Positions 43,316-51,973 of a stretch of DNA of 64,000 nt are shown here, in pieces. Origin of the DNA: Bacteroidota bacterium. GTDB taxonomy: Bacteria; Bacteroidota; Bacteroidia; Cytophagales; Cyclobacteriaceae. The translations under genes and the position numbers were made by a program. The stretch covers positions 62,001-126,000 of the forward strand of contig JAFDYU010000012.1 of the NCBI GenBank assembly GCA_018267285.1. Reading direction: 5' to 3'. The number at the start of each line of letters is the position of its first letter. Position 1 is the stretch's first letter. The notes beneath the pieces were generated by a model, which saw only the letters and a list, made by a program, of their open reading frames with translations, did no database searches and was not told the origin of the DNA.

Positions 43316-44161
43316 ATGAATAAAAAATCAACGCAGCAGGAAAAAGCATTACAGCTTCACCAACTTCATAACCAAAATACACCAATAATTCTACCGAACA
43401 TTTGGGATGTGATGGGTGCGAAATTGCTCGAAAATTTGGGCTACCGTGCAGTTGCAACTGCAAGCGCTGCCATTGCCTATACAAACGGATATTTAGATGG
43501 CGAGAAAATACCTTTTAATGAACTGCTCTCCATACTTGCAAGAATTACGAATAAAACCAATTTACCCGTAACGGCAGATATTGAAAGCGGATATACAGCC
43601 GATAATGCCCAACTAAAAGAGAATATAAAGTTGCTCATTCAATCGGGAATCGTTGGAATTAACATTGAAGATACCAACCACGAAACAAAAAAAATCTACA
43701 CAATCGAAGATCAATGTACTAGAATTAGATTAGTGAGAGATGTTTCTAAAGAATTAAACCTTCCTCTTTTTATTAATGCACGTGCAGATGTATTACTTTA
43801 TGATGATGAGTTCCCTACAGATGATTTGAGATTAGAAGAGTTGATAAAAAGAGGGCTGGCATATAAAGCAGCCGGAGCCAACTGCTTTTTCCCAATCGCT
43901 TTAAAACAAAAGGATGCAATACAAGAATTAGTGAAACAACTTAACATGCCAATTAATATCTTAACCTTACCCGGCATTCCAGATCTAAAAATATTGAAAG
44001 AGATGGGAGTAGCTCGAATCAGCCTAGGCCCTTCTTTTCTAAAAATTGCAGTAAGGTCAATGAAATCACTTGCCACCGAATTGAAGAATTTAAGAGGATT
44101 GTCTGCAATTGCAGAAAACGAAATAACATCAGAGTATTTGAAGAAGTTGGTGAACGGTTAA
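43316..44161 (+). CDS. Isocitrate lyase/PEP mutase-family enzyme
   Basis: A 281-residue barrel enzyme. Family marks are NIWDVMGAKLLENLGYRAVATASAAIA, shown in part, then LPVTADIESGY (metal ligands), GINIEDT, FINARADVLL and ARISLGPSFLK. The KKCGH loop of true isocitrate and methylisocitrate lyases is absent, so this is one of the many PEP mutase-like members of unknown reaction, such as oxaloacetate or phosphonate C-C/C-P lyases. It follows the mutase by 48 bases on the same strand. A link to propionate metabolism is possible but only by position. Confidence 0.85.
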   Translation: MNKKSTQQEKALQLHQLHNQNTPIILPNIWDVMGAKLLENLGYRAVATASAAIAYTNGYLDGEKIPFNELLSILARITNKTNLPVTADIESGYTADNAQLKENIKLLIQSGIVGINIEDTNHETKKIYTIEDQCTRIRLVRDVSKELNLPLFINARADVLLYDDEFPTDDLRLEELIKRGLAYKAAGANCFFPIALKQKDAIQELVKQLNMPINILTLPGIPDLKILKEMGVARISLGPSFLKIAVRSMKSLATELKNLRGLSAIAENEITSEYLKKLVNG

Positions 44162-44208
44162 ATCAATCCTGAATTAAAACAGGAGCCAATTTCCACAACT
44201 TGATTTTG

Positions 44209-44216
44209 TATTTTTG
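44209..44216 (+). promoter_or_regulatory. -7 element TATTTTTG just before the DUF2490 gene
   Basis: A TAnnTTTG match that ends four bases before the ATG at 44221, implying a leaderless transcript. No TTTG at the usual -33 distance. Confidence 0.4.
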
Positions 44217-44220
44217 CAGA

Positions 44221-44997
44221 ATGAAATTGAAAATAATTATTTTCTCAATAGTTTTATTGTGTAATACGTCTGCCTCGCTTGGACAAACCAATCGTTTAAA
44301 TACTCATGAAAATATTGGATGGTATTGCTTGTTTGGTACGTTTAAAATCAACAACAAATTAGGGATACACTCGGAGTACCAATGGCGCAGAGATAATGTA
44401 ATCACCGATTGGCAACAAAGTTTACTGCGATTGGGCATAAATTATCAGCTCAATCAAAGGATCTTGTTTAGAGCCGGCTATGCGTGGGTAGAAACTTTTC
44501 CGTATGGCGAAATCCCGCTTAATAATTTCGGGAAAGATTATACGGAGCACCGCATTTTCGAAATGGCACAGCTTTCGCATCGAGAAGGAATTGTAGAATT
44601 ATCTCACCGATTTATGCTGGAACAAAGGCACATCGGTGGGTACAGCAACATCAATCTTGAAAACGAAGACAAATTTTTATTGTCGCATCGGTTGCGATAT
44701 ATGGTACGATTACAAATACCCCTGCAAGGAGCCGTAGTAAAAGACAAAACACCCTATGCGGCATTGTATAATGAGATATTCGTTGCATTTGGAAAAAACA
44801 CAAATTCTAATGTTTTTGATCAGAACCGGATAGGTGTTTTGTTAGGTTATCGGTTCACCGAAAATTTAAAAATTGAAGGCGGGTATTTAAATCAAATATT
44901 ACAATACGGACGAAAAATCAATGGGCAAAATGTTTTTCAAAACAACAACGGCATAATCATAAATGCGAACTTTTCTATTAATCTGGCAAAAACTTGA
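44221..44997 (+). CDS. DUF2490-type outer membrane protein
   Basis: A 258-residue protein with a signal peptide (IIIFSIVLLCNTSASLGQ). The rest alternates short strands with aromatic ends: LGIHSEYQWRRDN, LFRAGYAWVETFPYG, YTEHRIFEMAQLSHR, LSHRFMLEQRHIG, ENLKIEGGYLNQI. This pattern, with a terminal strand IIINANFSINL, is that of an outer membrane beta-barrel of the DUF2490 family. Function unknown. The ATG at 44221 is preferred over the TTG seven codons upstream. Confidence 0.85.
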   Translation: MKLKIIIFSIVLLCNTSASLGQTNRLNTHENIGWYCLFGTFKINNKLGIHSEYQWRRDNVITDWQQSLLRLGINYQLNQRILFRAGYAWVETFPYGEIPLNNFGKDYTEHRIFEMAQLSHREGIVELSHRFMLEQRHIGGYSNINLENEDKFLLSHRLRYMVRLQIPLQGAVVKDKTPYAALYNEIFVAFGKNTNSNVFDQNRIGVLLGYRFTENLKIEGGYLNQILQYGRKINGQNVFQNNNGIIINANFSINLAKT

Positions 44998-45011
44998 TCG
45001 TAAAGTTTTAT

Positions 45012-46037
45012 TCATTTAATCCCGTATTCATACACCGAAAAAGTTCCGGGCAATATTTTAGGCCTGGGGTTTGGGTTTTCCGTAGTTGCAGCCGGAATTT
45101 CTCCGTATTGAGCTGTTGAAACAAATACATGGTGCGTTTTTGGATTAAGCGCAATAGTGCGTGCGCCTACAGCGGTGCTTACGGTCTCGGTCACTTTAAA
45201 TTCGTTAGGTGAAATTTCCTTCACTACCGTCATAGTGCCTTCTCCATTCGAGCTGATCGCCACACCTAAATCGGCATCGAATACCACACCATCCACACGT
45301 TTGCCAATCGGCACCTCTGCCACAACGCTCCCCTTGTCAGAATCGAGCACCATCATCACACCATTATGGCAAACCGAAAACAGCCGATGATTTTTTCGAT
45401 CTATAGCGAGGCCGGTGGGTTCTTCGCCAGGAGCAACCTTCCATTTATTCTTTACAACTAATGATTTTGCATCGAAGGAAACGACCTCGTGGGTGTCTTC
45501 AAGGTTTACAAAAATAGTTCCTTGCTCATCCGAAACGCCAGCCTCCAAAGCCGTGCCGCCAATATGTACAATGCCCACTACTTTTGCTTCAACAATGTTA
45601 ATAGCGGTAGCTGTTACATCACTGTGATTGAAAATAAAAACGCGGTTCGAAAATTTATCGTAAAGTAGTGCATCCGGGTTTTTTCCAGTTGGCAATTCGG
45701 CAATCACTTTCAATGTCTTTAAATCAAAAATAGTAGCCGTGTTGCTATGTCCATTGGTGGTAATGCCCCTACCCGATCCAGGCACTGCGATAACACCATG
45801 CACGCCTTTCAAATCCGGTATAGTTCCAATCTTTTTATGGCTGATTATATCTATCACCTCCACGCACGTACTGTGCGAAACGTAAAGTTTATCATTCGGT
45901 TCATTCACACTTAGGTAATCCCATCCGCCATCGCCCCCAATAAAAATTTTTTCTATGAGATGGAAGCTTGACTGGGCCTCCGCATAAAAAGTGAAAAATA
46001 TTAAAAACACAAAAAGCAAGGCGTTTAACTTATTCAT
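45012..46037 (-). CDS. Exported YncE-family beta-propeller protein
   Basis: A 341-residue protein with a signal peptide (LLFVFLIFFTFYAEAQ). The repeated blades follow the YVTN/YncE pattern: KLYVSHSTCVEVIDI, RGITTNGHSNTATIFDL, LYDKFSNRVFIFNH, AIDRKNHRLFSVCHNGVMMVLD, HVFVSTAQYGEIP. Such proteins are secreted seven-bladed propellers of unclear role, sometimes binding DNA or acting at the cell surface. It converges with the DUF2490 gene 14 bases away. It is divergent from the serine hydrolase, with 159 bases between. Confidence 0.87.
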   Translation of the reverse strand: MNKLNALLFVFLIFFTFYAEAQSSFHLIEKIFIGGDGGWDYLSVNEPNDKLYVSHSTCVEVIDIISHKKIGTIPDLKGVHGVIAVPGSGRGITTNGHSNTATIFDLKTLKVIAELPTGKNPDALLYDKFSNRVFIFNHSDVTATAINIVEAKVVGIVHIGGTALEAGVSDEQGTIFVNLEDTHEVVSFDAKSLVVKNKWKVAPGEEPTGLAIDRKNHRLFSVCHNGVMMVLDSDKGSVVAEVPIGKRVDGVVFDADLGVAISSNGEGTMTVVKEISPNEFKVTETVSTAVGARTIALNPKTHHVFVSTAQYGEIPAATTENPNPRPKILPGTFSVYEYGIK

Positions 46038-46196
46038 AGCATTTATCTTTTAATACAATAATACAAGGTATAGCTCAATTTTGAATTATTTCTGAATTAG
46101 GTTCAAACCGACAAGCAGTTTTATTTGGTATCAGCAATAAAAAGGTAACGTTAAATTTTATTAATTTGATTAATATTGTTCATAATCAACCCGACA

Positions 46197-47741
46197 ATGA
46201 AAAAACCAGCAACACTTTTCTTTGTATTCATCTGCGCAGCAAGTTTGCACAGCCAACCGCTTACCAGCAAGGCTATAGATGATTTAACGGAACGCTCCAT
46301 GAAAGCGTTTAATGTTCCGGGCATTGCAGTAGCCGTAATTAAAGACGGAAAGGTTATTCACTCGAAAGGATATGGTGTACGCTCGCTCAACACCATGCAA
46401 AAAGTGGACGAAAATACGTTGTTTGGTATCGCCTCCAACAGCAAAGCGTTTACTGCGGCTACACTTGGAATATTAGTTGATGAAGGAAAAATAAATTGGG
46501 ACGACAAAGTGCGCGATTACATTCCCGAGTTTAAACTGTACAGCCCTTTTGTTACCGAAGAATTTACCATTCGCGATTTGATCACCCACCGCAGCGGGCT
46601 TGGTCTTGGCGCTGGCGACCTGATGTTCTTTCCCGACTCCAGCGACTTTACTTTAAAAGATGTGATCTACAACCTTCGTTTTCTAAAATCCGTTTCTAGT
46701 TTTCGAACGAAGTACGATTACGACAATAACCTTTACATTGTGGCAGGTGAAGTGGTAGCCCGTGCTTCGGGAATGAGTTGGAATGATTTTGTGGAGCAAC
46801 GTATTATTCAACCGCTGGGTATGGCAAAAACGGCCGCCTCGTTCGATCGGTTGAAAGACAAGTCGAATGTGATCGATGGCCACGCGCCCGTAAATGGCAA
46901 AGTACAAGTGATTGCGCGAAGCACTGTAAAAGTTGCACACTCAGCCGGAGGCATTAACTCAAGCATTGCCGACCTGTGCAAGTGGGTGACGCTGCAACTC
47001 AATCACGGCAAGTATGGGGATAAAAAATTATTTTCAGAAAAAGTACATGAAGAAATGTGGGCCCCACAAACCATCATACCGGTTCGGAATCCCGGTGCGT
47101 ACAACACACACTTTGCCGCGTATGGCCTCGGCTTTTTTATTTCGGATGTAATGGGCTACAAACAAGTAACGCACACGGGTGGCCTCGAAGGCATGGTAAC
47201 GCAGATAACAATGATACCGGAATTGAATCTGGGTATCATCGTACTCACTAATCAGCAAGAAGGCGGAGCATTTGCATCGATCACCAATCAAATTAAAGAT
47301 GGTTATTTTGGAATCAAAGGAACTGATCGTGTGAAGGAATATTCGGAAGGTAGAAATAAATCGTTTGCCAATGCCAAGCATCTTACGGATTCCATTTGGA
47401 ATGAAATTGAAGTTGCAAAAAAATTACAAAACAAGTTTGATGTAAAAACGATTACAGGCACCTATACTGATGTTTGGTTTGGTGATGTGACCGTTTCAGA
47501 AAAAAATTCAAAATTGTGGTTCACTTCTAAGCGTTCGCCAAAATTAACTGGCGAAATGTATTACTTCAAAGGCAACACATTTGTGGTGAAGTGGAAAGAC
47601 CGCAGCATGGATGCCGATGCATTCGTCAATTTTTCATTGAATGAAGAAGGCAAAGGCACTGGAATAACCATGAGAGCCATTTCACCACTCACCGACTTCA
47701 GTTACGATTTCCACGACCTGGCTTTCAAGCGAAAGCAGTAA
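46197..47741 (+). CDS. Exported serine hydrolase, beta-lactamase class C fold
   Basis: A 514-residue penicillin-recognising-type hydrolase with a signal peptide (ATLFFVFICAASLHSQ). The catalytic set is visible: Ser-x-x-Lys in GIASNSKAFTAA, Tyr-x-Asn in YDYDNN, and the KTG equivalent HTGGLEG. A C-terminal ~110-residue beta domain (ITGTYTDVWFGDVTV) resembles DUF3471. Substrates may be D-amino peptides or esters rather than beta-lactams. The ATG at 46197 gives a normal signal peptide; the TTG at 46176 only adds residues. Its TAA directly abuts the TGA of the convergent hydrolase. Confidence 0.9.
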   Translation: MKKPATLFFVFICAASLHSQPLTSKAIDDLTERSMKAFNVPGIAVAVIKDGKVIHSKGYGVRSLNTMQKVDENTLFGIASNSKAFTAATLGILVDEGKINWDDKVRDYIPEFKLYSPFVTEEFTIRDLITHRSGLGLGAGDLMFFPDSSDFTLKDVIYNLRFLKSVSSFRTKYDYDNNLYIVAGEVVARASGMSWNDFVEQRIIQPLGMAKTAASFDRLKDKSNVIDGHAPVNGKVQVIARSTVKVAHSAGGINSSIADLCKWVTLQLNHGKYGDKKLFSEKVHEEMWAPQTIIPVRNPGAYNTHFAAYGLGFFISDVMGYKQVTHTGGLEGMVTQITMIPELNLGIIVLTNQQEGGAFASITNQIKDGYFGIKGTDRVKEYSEGRNKSFANAKHLTDSIWNEIEVAKKLQNKFDVKTITGTYTDVWFGDVTVSEKNSKLWFTSKRSPKLTGEMYYFKGNTFVVKWKDRSMDADAFVNFSLNEEGKGTGITMRAISPLTDFSYDFHDLAFKRKQ

Positions 47742-49007
47742 TCAATCGATGATGGATTGATAGACCAGTATTTTGAACTTCTCGTTTACTTCCCAGTGTG
47801 GGTTGGAAACAATGTTGGTATAATTGATCCCGATTAAATGTTCTTTAGGATCAACCCAATAGGTGGTGCTGAATGCCCCGCCCCAAAAAAACGAACCGAT
47901 GCTCAAAACAGATTGGTAATCGTTTTGATCGGTCTCCAATCCAAAACCCAAACCAACTTGATTGGAAATGGGTGCGTGAAGTTGGCTTGTAAGCATCAGT
48001 TCAATAGTTTTTCGGCTTAGCAAGCGAACGCCATTAAATTCGCCTTGGTTCAAAAAAAACTGAAGGAATTTTGCATAGTCTTCTACGGTTGACGAAAGCC
48101 CTGCCCCACCCGAAAAATATTTTCCGTTGGTTGCCGGGTAGTTTGCATCAATGGTAGTGTAATCTATTTTTTCAATTACATTGATTTTAGAAAGATGCTC
48201 TTCTTTATTTTGATACAAGGGCACGAGCCTATTGTATTTTTCTTTGGGCAGATAAAAATACGTGTCGTTCATTCCTAACGGTTTAAAAATACGTTGGTGC
48301 AAAAATTCATCGAATGGCAAACCGGAGATTACCTCTACAAGGTAACCGAGTACATCAAAACTGAGGCTGTAAGTCCATTGCTCTCCGGGGTTGTGTTTTA
48401 GCGGCAAGCCGCCCAGTATTTTCATTTTTTCTGCCAGCACATCTTTGTTGCTGCCAATACCGCTTGGCACTTTGGCTTTGGCATAGATGGCTTTCATTTC
48501 TTGGCTTCCGATTGCCGCATAATCAATGCCCGAAGTATGTGTTAAAAGCTGCCTGAAGGTGATTTCGCTTTTGGCAGGCTGCGAGGTGAAGCTGGAGTCT
48601 TTTGCATTAAACGTGATAAGCACGTTTGGTTTTTTAAATTCAGGAATGAATTTGTTGATGGGGTCGTCTAATAAAAATTTTCCTTCCTCCCAAAGCATCA
48701 TAATGGCCAGAGCCGTGATGGCTTTACTCTGCGATGCGATACGAAAAATATGATCTGGTTTAAGTGGAGTTTTCTTTTCAATGTCGCTGTAGCCAAAGGA
48801 CCTTTTATAAACAATTTTTCCATTTCGTACAATAAGGGAAACAGCTCCGGGTATATATCCTTTGTTAACATAATCATTCATTACCTTGTCAATACGCGTT
48901 AATCGTTCGGAAGAAATTCCATTTTCTTCGGGCTTGCCAATTGGTAAAGGCTGCGAAAGCACTTTCACCGAAAAAAAGACAAGGGCGATAAATATTATTT
49001 TTTTCAT
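47742..49007 (-). CDS. Exported serine hydrolase, EstB-like esterase subgroup
   Basis: A 421-residue protein with a signal peptide (IIFIALVFFSVKVLSQ). The nucleophile motif is FRIASQSKAI and the second motif WTYSLSFDVLGYLVE. In place of KTG it has FFWGGAFSTTYWVDP, the W-G-G-A variant known from family VIII carboxylesterases. Esterase activity is therefore more likely than beta-lactamase. It lies 23 bases after an SDR gene, and the three minus-strand genes from 50492 down form a probable operon. Confidence 0.9.
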   Translation of the reverse strand: MKKIIFIALVFFSVKVLSQPLPIGKPEENGISSERLTRIDKVMNDYVNKGYIPGAVSLIVRNGKIVYKRSFGYSDIEKKTPLKPDHIFRIASQSKAITALAIMMLWEEGKFLLDDPINKFIPEFKKPNVLITFNAKDSSFTSQPAKSEITFRQLLTHTSGIDYAAIGSQEMKAIYAKAKVPSGIGSNKDVLAEKMKILGGLPLKHNPGEQWTYSLSFDVLGYLVEVISGLPFDEFLHQRIFKPLGMNDTYFYLPKEKYNRLVPLYQNKEEHLSKINVIEKIDYTTIDANYPATNGKYFSGGAGLSSTVEDYAKFLQFFLNQGEFNGVRLLSRKTIELMLTSQLHAPISNQVGLGFGLETDQNDYQSVLSIGSFFWGGAFSTTYWVDPKEHLIGINYTNIVSNPHWEVNEKFKILVYQSIID

Positions 49008-49030
49008 GTACTATTAATTTAAATGATGAA

Positions 49031-49780
49031 TCATAAACCTTTCACGCTCATACCGCCATCCACCAAAATATTTTGCCCGGTTATGTAGCTTGCCATATCC
49101 ATTGCCAAAAAAGAAATAAGGCTCGCTACTTCTTCCGGATTACCAACACGGCCCATTGGTGTGCGCTTTAAAATTTTTTCAAGCCGATCCGGTTGCGATA
49201 AAACCGGTTCGGTTAACGGAGTTTCGATATACCAGGGCGAGACTGAATTAACACGAATATTAAATTCAGCCCACTCTGCGGCCAAATGCCGGGAGAGTTG
49301 AATGATTGCTGCCTTGGTCATCCCGTAAGGCGGACCAGATTGCACATCCAAAGTTCCGGCTACCGAAGCTACGTTAATAACACTTGCGCTATTTGATTTT
49401 TTCAGCAACGGGAAAAACTTTTGGGTAAGGTCGATCATGCTGAACAAATTCAGTTCAAAAAGTTTTCGGTACTCTTCTTCGGTGTAGTCAATAAATTTTT
49501 TGCGTATGTTACTGCCCACGTTGTTGACCAGCACATCGAGCTTGCCCCACCGATCGCCAATATTTTGGATCAACTCTTTTCTGAATTTGTCTTTGGTAAG
49601 ATCGCCTTGGATAAAAGTGAGTTTTGGATTGTTGGCAATGGATTCCGGAAGAACATTAGCGGTTCGTGCAACGGCTATTACTTCAGCATCGAGGGCAAGG
49701 AATGTGGTTGTCGTGGCAAGGCCAATGCCTTTGGTGCCTCCGGTTATTAACGCTTTCTTGTTTTTTAGATTCCACACCAT
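49031..49780 (-). CDS. SDR-family oxidoreductase (tropinone reductase-like)
   Basis: A 249-residue short-chain dehydrogenase. The cofactor motif is [14 protein letters not shown] lies in the structural loop, and the catalytic Ser-Tyr-Lys set is in NVASVAG and YGMTKAA. The C-terminus is the classical [12 protein letters not shown] ... GQNILVDGG form. Arg after the second strand (VARTANV) suggests NADP(H). The ATG at 49780 is chosen over the neighbouring TTG. It is the middle gene of a probable three-gene operon with another SDR (10 bases upstream) and an esterase. Confidence 0.9.
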   Translation of the reverse strand: MVWNLKNKKALITGGTKGIGLATTTTFLALDAEVIAVARTANVLPESIANNPKLTFIQGDLTKDKFRKELIQNIGDRWGKLDVLVNNVGSNIRKKFIDYTEEEYRKLFELNLFSMIDLTQKFFPLLKKSNSASVINVASVAGTLDVQSGPPYGMTKAAIIQLSRHLAAEWAEFNIRVNSVSPWYIETPLTEPVLSQPDRLEKILKRTPMGRVGNPEEVASLISFLAMDMASYITGQNILVDGGMSVKGL

Positions 49781-49790
49781 CAACTCTCAC

Positions 49791-50492
49791 TTATTTCTTT
49801 GGCTGCGATGGCCTCACTTCAATTTTGCTCGGCAACGTGCGCGGGTTCATATTCAGTAAATCAACAACAAGCCGGCCAATGTCTTCGGGTTGAATCTTCC
49901 AGGCGTCTTGCGCATTGGGCGTGTGGTTGTTAAATTCAGTGGCCACCGATCCGGGCATGATGGTACTCACTTTAATATTATGGACACGGGCATCCAACAT
50001 TACCGCTTGAGTTAGTCCGAGCAGACCAAATTTGCTTGCATTGTACGAGCTGCCCCCCGTAAAAAAATTAGACCCGGCCAAACTGCCAATGGTAATGATA
50101 TAGCCTTTCGATTTTTTCAATGCTTCGTAGCCGGCTTTGATGCTGTAAAAAACTCCGGTAAGGTTTGTGTCGATGGTTTCGTGCCAAAGACGGGGTTCGA
50201 AAGTATCAATCGACCCAAAGAAACCAACGCCCGCATTGGCAATCAACGCATCGAGTTGCCCGAATTTCTTCAACACTTTCTCTACTGCCGATCGCTGCTC
50301 CTCAAAATCCCGTACATCGGCTTTCAGGCCAATAGCATATCCTTCTTTAATTGAATTTAAACGTTTGAAAGCCTCTCCCACCGCTTTGGCATTACGCCCG
50401 GTTATGGCCACCTGCCAACCTTCTCTTACCAAAGCTTCGGCTATTCCGAAGCCAATACCTTTGCTTCCTCCGGTAATCAATGCTGTTTTCAT
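49791..50492 (-). CDS. SDR-family oxidoreductase
   Basis: A 233-residue classical short-chain dehydrogenase. TGGSKGIGFGIAEAL is the cofactor site, with TGRNAK after strand 2. NAGVGFFG and ITIGSLAG, then YNASKFGLLG, supply the catalytic residues. The C-terminus is short (PSKIEVRPSQPKK), as in 3-ketoacyl-ACP reductase-like and NADP-dependent SDRs. It is distinct in sequence from the SDR that follows, so this is not a recent duplication. First gene of the operon; a histidine-kinase remnant lies 77 bases upstream. Confidence 0.9.
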   Translation of the reverse strand: MKTALITGGSKGIGFGIAEALVREGWQVAITGRNAKAVGEAFKRLNSIKEGYAIGLKADVRDFEEQRSAVEKVLKKFGQLDALIANAGVGFFGSIDTFEPRLWHETIDTNLTGVFYSIKAGYEALKKSKGYIITIGSLAGSNFFTGGSSYNASKFGLLGLTQAVMLDARVHNIKVSTIMPGSVATEFNNHTPNAQDAWKIQPEDIGRLVVDLLNMNPRTLPSKIEVRPSQPKK

Positions 50493-50569
50493 TTTACTTT
50501 TTTTACAATACTAAATGTAAACATTATTGACATTAACAGAAATTGGAATTTGACAGTAGGATTGATTGG

Positions 50570-50695
50570 TTACTGAGTGCGAGGAAAACCAAGTTTGAAA
50601 GTCGCTCCCGAACCAAGTCTGCTTGTTAAAGTAACCGTAATTCCAATCTGATCGGCTAAATGTTTTACAATGGCCAAGCCTTCATTTTGTCTCTG
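50570..50695 (-). pseudogene. C-terminal remnant of a sensor histidine kinase
   Basis: The minus strand between stop codons at 50696-50698 and 50570-50572 reads NEGLAIVKHLADQIG, then TLTSRLGSGATFKLGFP. This is the G2 box and last strands of a HATPase_c domain. About 40 codons remain; no start, no upstream kinase domains and no linked regulator are present. It is a decayed fragment from a deletion or rearrangement, and the promoter of kdnA now lies next to it. Confidence 0.8.
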
Positions 50696-50704
50696 CTAAA
50701 TTCG

Positions 50705-50712
50705 TATTTTTG
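50705..50712 (+). promoter_or_regulatory. -7 element TATTTTTG upstream of the aminotransferase gene
   Basis: TAnnTTTG match 39 bases before the ATG at 50752. A TTTG at 50686 is too close (15 bases) for the usual spacing. Confidence 0.4.
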
Positions 50713-50751
50713 CAAACTAATTTGAAATCAAAATCACTAATTAATAAAATT

Positions 50752-51957
50752 ATGCCGGGCACCGAACTCTTTGGAAAAGAAGAAAAGAAAGAAATCAACG
50801 ATGTACTCGAAACGGGCATCCTTTTTCGCTACAACCACGATGCACAACGCAACAACATTTGGAAAGCGCGCGAGTTTGAAAACGAAGTGAAAAAATTGCT
50901 CGGTGCAAAGTATGCGCACGCAGTGAGCAGCGGCTCTACAGCAGTAGCCTGTGCCCTGGCCGCAGCCGGTATTGGCGCTGGTGATGAAGTGATCGTACCT
51001 CCGTTTACGTTCATTGCTTCAATAGAGGCCGTGCTTTTTGCGGGCGCGCTCCCGGTATTTGCAGAAATTGATGAAACCCTCTGCTTAAGTGCTAAGGGCA
51101 TCAAGGCGGCCATCACGCCAAAAACAAAAGCTGTTTTGTTGGTGCAAATGTGCGGAGGCATGGCACAGATGGATGAGATTTTAAAACTATGCAAAGAGCA
51201 TAATATTACGTTGGTAGAAGATGCAGGTCAGGCATTTGGCGCATCGTACAAAGGCACTTCGGTTGGGTTGATGGGTAAGACAGGTTGTTATTCATTCGAT
51301 TTTTTCAAGATCGCTACCTGCGGAGAGGGCGGTGTGATGGTGACCAACGATGAGCAGGTTTATAAAAATGCAGATTGCTACTCCGACCACGGCCATAGCC
51401 ACGTGGGCAACAACCGGGGCATGGAGCCTCACCCCATTTTGGGTTTTAACTTTCGCATGGGCGAATTGAGTGCGGCCATTGGCTTAGCGCAGACTCGCAA
51501 AGTTTCTTTCATTTTACAAAAGAACCGTGAATACAAAAAAATATTGACCGATGTGCTTTCGAAAGTGCCCGGCATTAGTTTCAGTACACTACCCGATCCG
51601 GCAGGAGACTCGGCTACGTTCTTGAATATGTTCTTACCCGATACCCAAGCCGCAAAACGCACGGTAGATGAATTTAACCGTGCCGGTGTTGGCGGGTTTA
51701 ATTACTGGTATTCGAACATGTACCATTTTATCAATCAGTGGGACCACATCAAAGAATTGAAGGTGGCAGCCAAACTGCCTATTCATCTTCTGGGCACACC
51801 ACAAGATTACAAAAATCTTCAGTTGCCAAAATCGCAAGAAGTGATCGGTCGATTGATTTCGTTTGGCATCCGTTGCACCTGGACGGAAGAGGAAGTAAAG
51901 TCGCTTGCCAATCAGATTAAAACTTGTGTAGAGAAAGCATCAGCCGTGCCTGCATAA
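50752..51957 (+). CDS. kdnA: Kdo 8-aminotransferase KdnA-like (DegT/DnrJ family)
   Basis: A 401-residue PLP-dependent sugar aminotransferase. The ATG at 50752 gives MPGTELFGKEEKKEIND, which resembles the start of Shewanella KdnA. Other marks are AHAVSSGSTAVACAL, EVIVPPFTFIASIEA, LVEDAGQAFGASYKG, and the PLP lysine in YSFDFFKIATCGEGG. KdnA aminates the 8-oxo form of Kdo to give 8-amino-3,8-dideoxy-D-manno-octulosonate for LPS. The following gene encodes the partner oxidase type, KdnB, 16 bases away, which supports the call. Without that context it would only be a DegT-family aminotransferase. Confidence 0.82.
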   Translation: MPGTELFGKEEKKEINDVLETGILFRYNHDAQRNNIWKAREFENEVKKLLGAKYAHAVSSGSTAVACALAAAGIGAGDEVIVPPFTFIASIEAVLFAGALPVFAEIDETLCLSAKGIKAAITPKTKAVLLVQMCGGMAQMDEILKLCKEHNITLVEDAGQAFGASYKGTSVGLMGKTGCYSFDFFKIATCGEGGVMVTNDEQVYKNADCYSDHGHSHVGNNRGMEPHPILGFNFRMGELSAAIGLAQTRKVSFILQKNREYKKILTDVLSKVPGISFSTLPDPAGDSATFLNMFLPDTQAAKRTVDEFNRAGVGGFNYWYSNMYHFINQWDHIKELKVAAKLPIHLLGTPQDYKNLQLPKSQEVIGRLISFGIRCTWTEEEVKSLANQIKTCVEKASAVPA

Positions 51958-51973
51958 TCTTAAATTCATACCC

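Noticed and set aside
46145..46155. GGTAACGTT upstream of the serine hydrolase as another ECF target
   Set aside because: The -35-like block is imperfect and no TACTCTA-like block follows at the right spacing.
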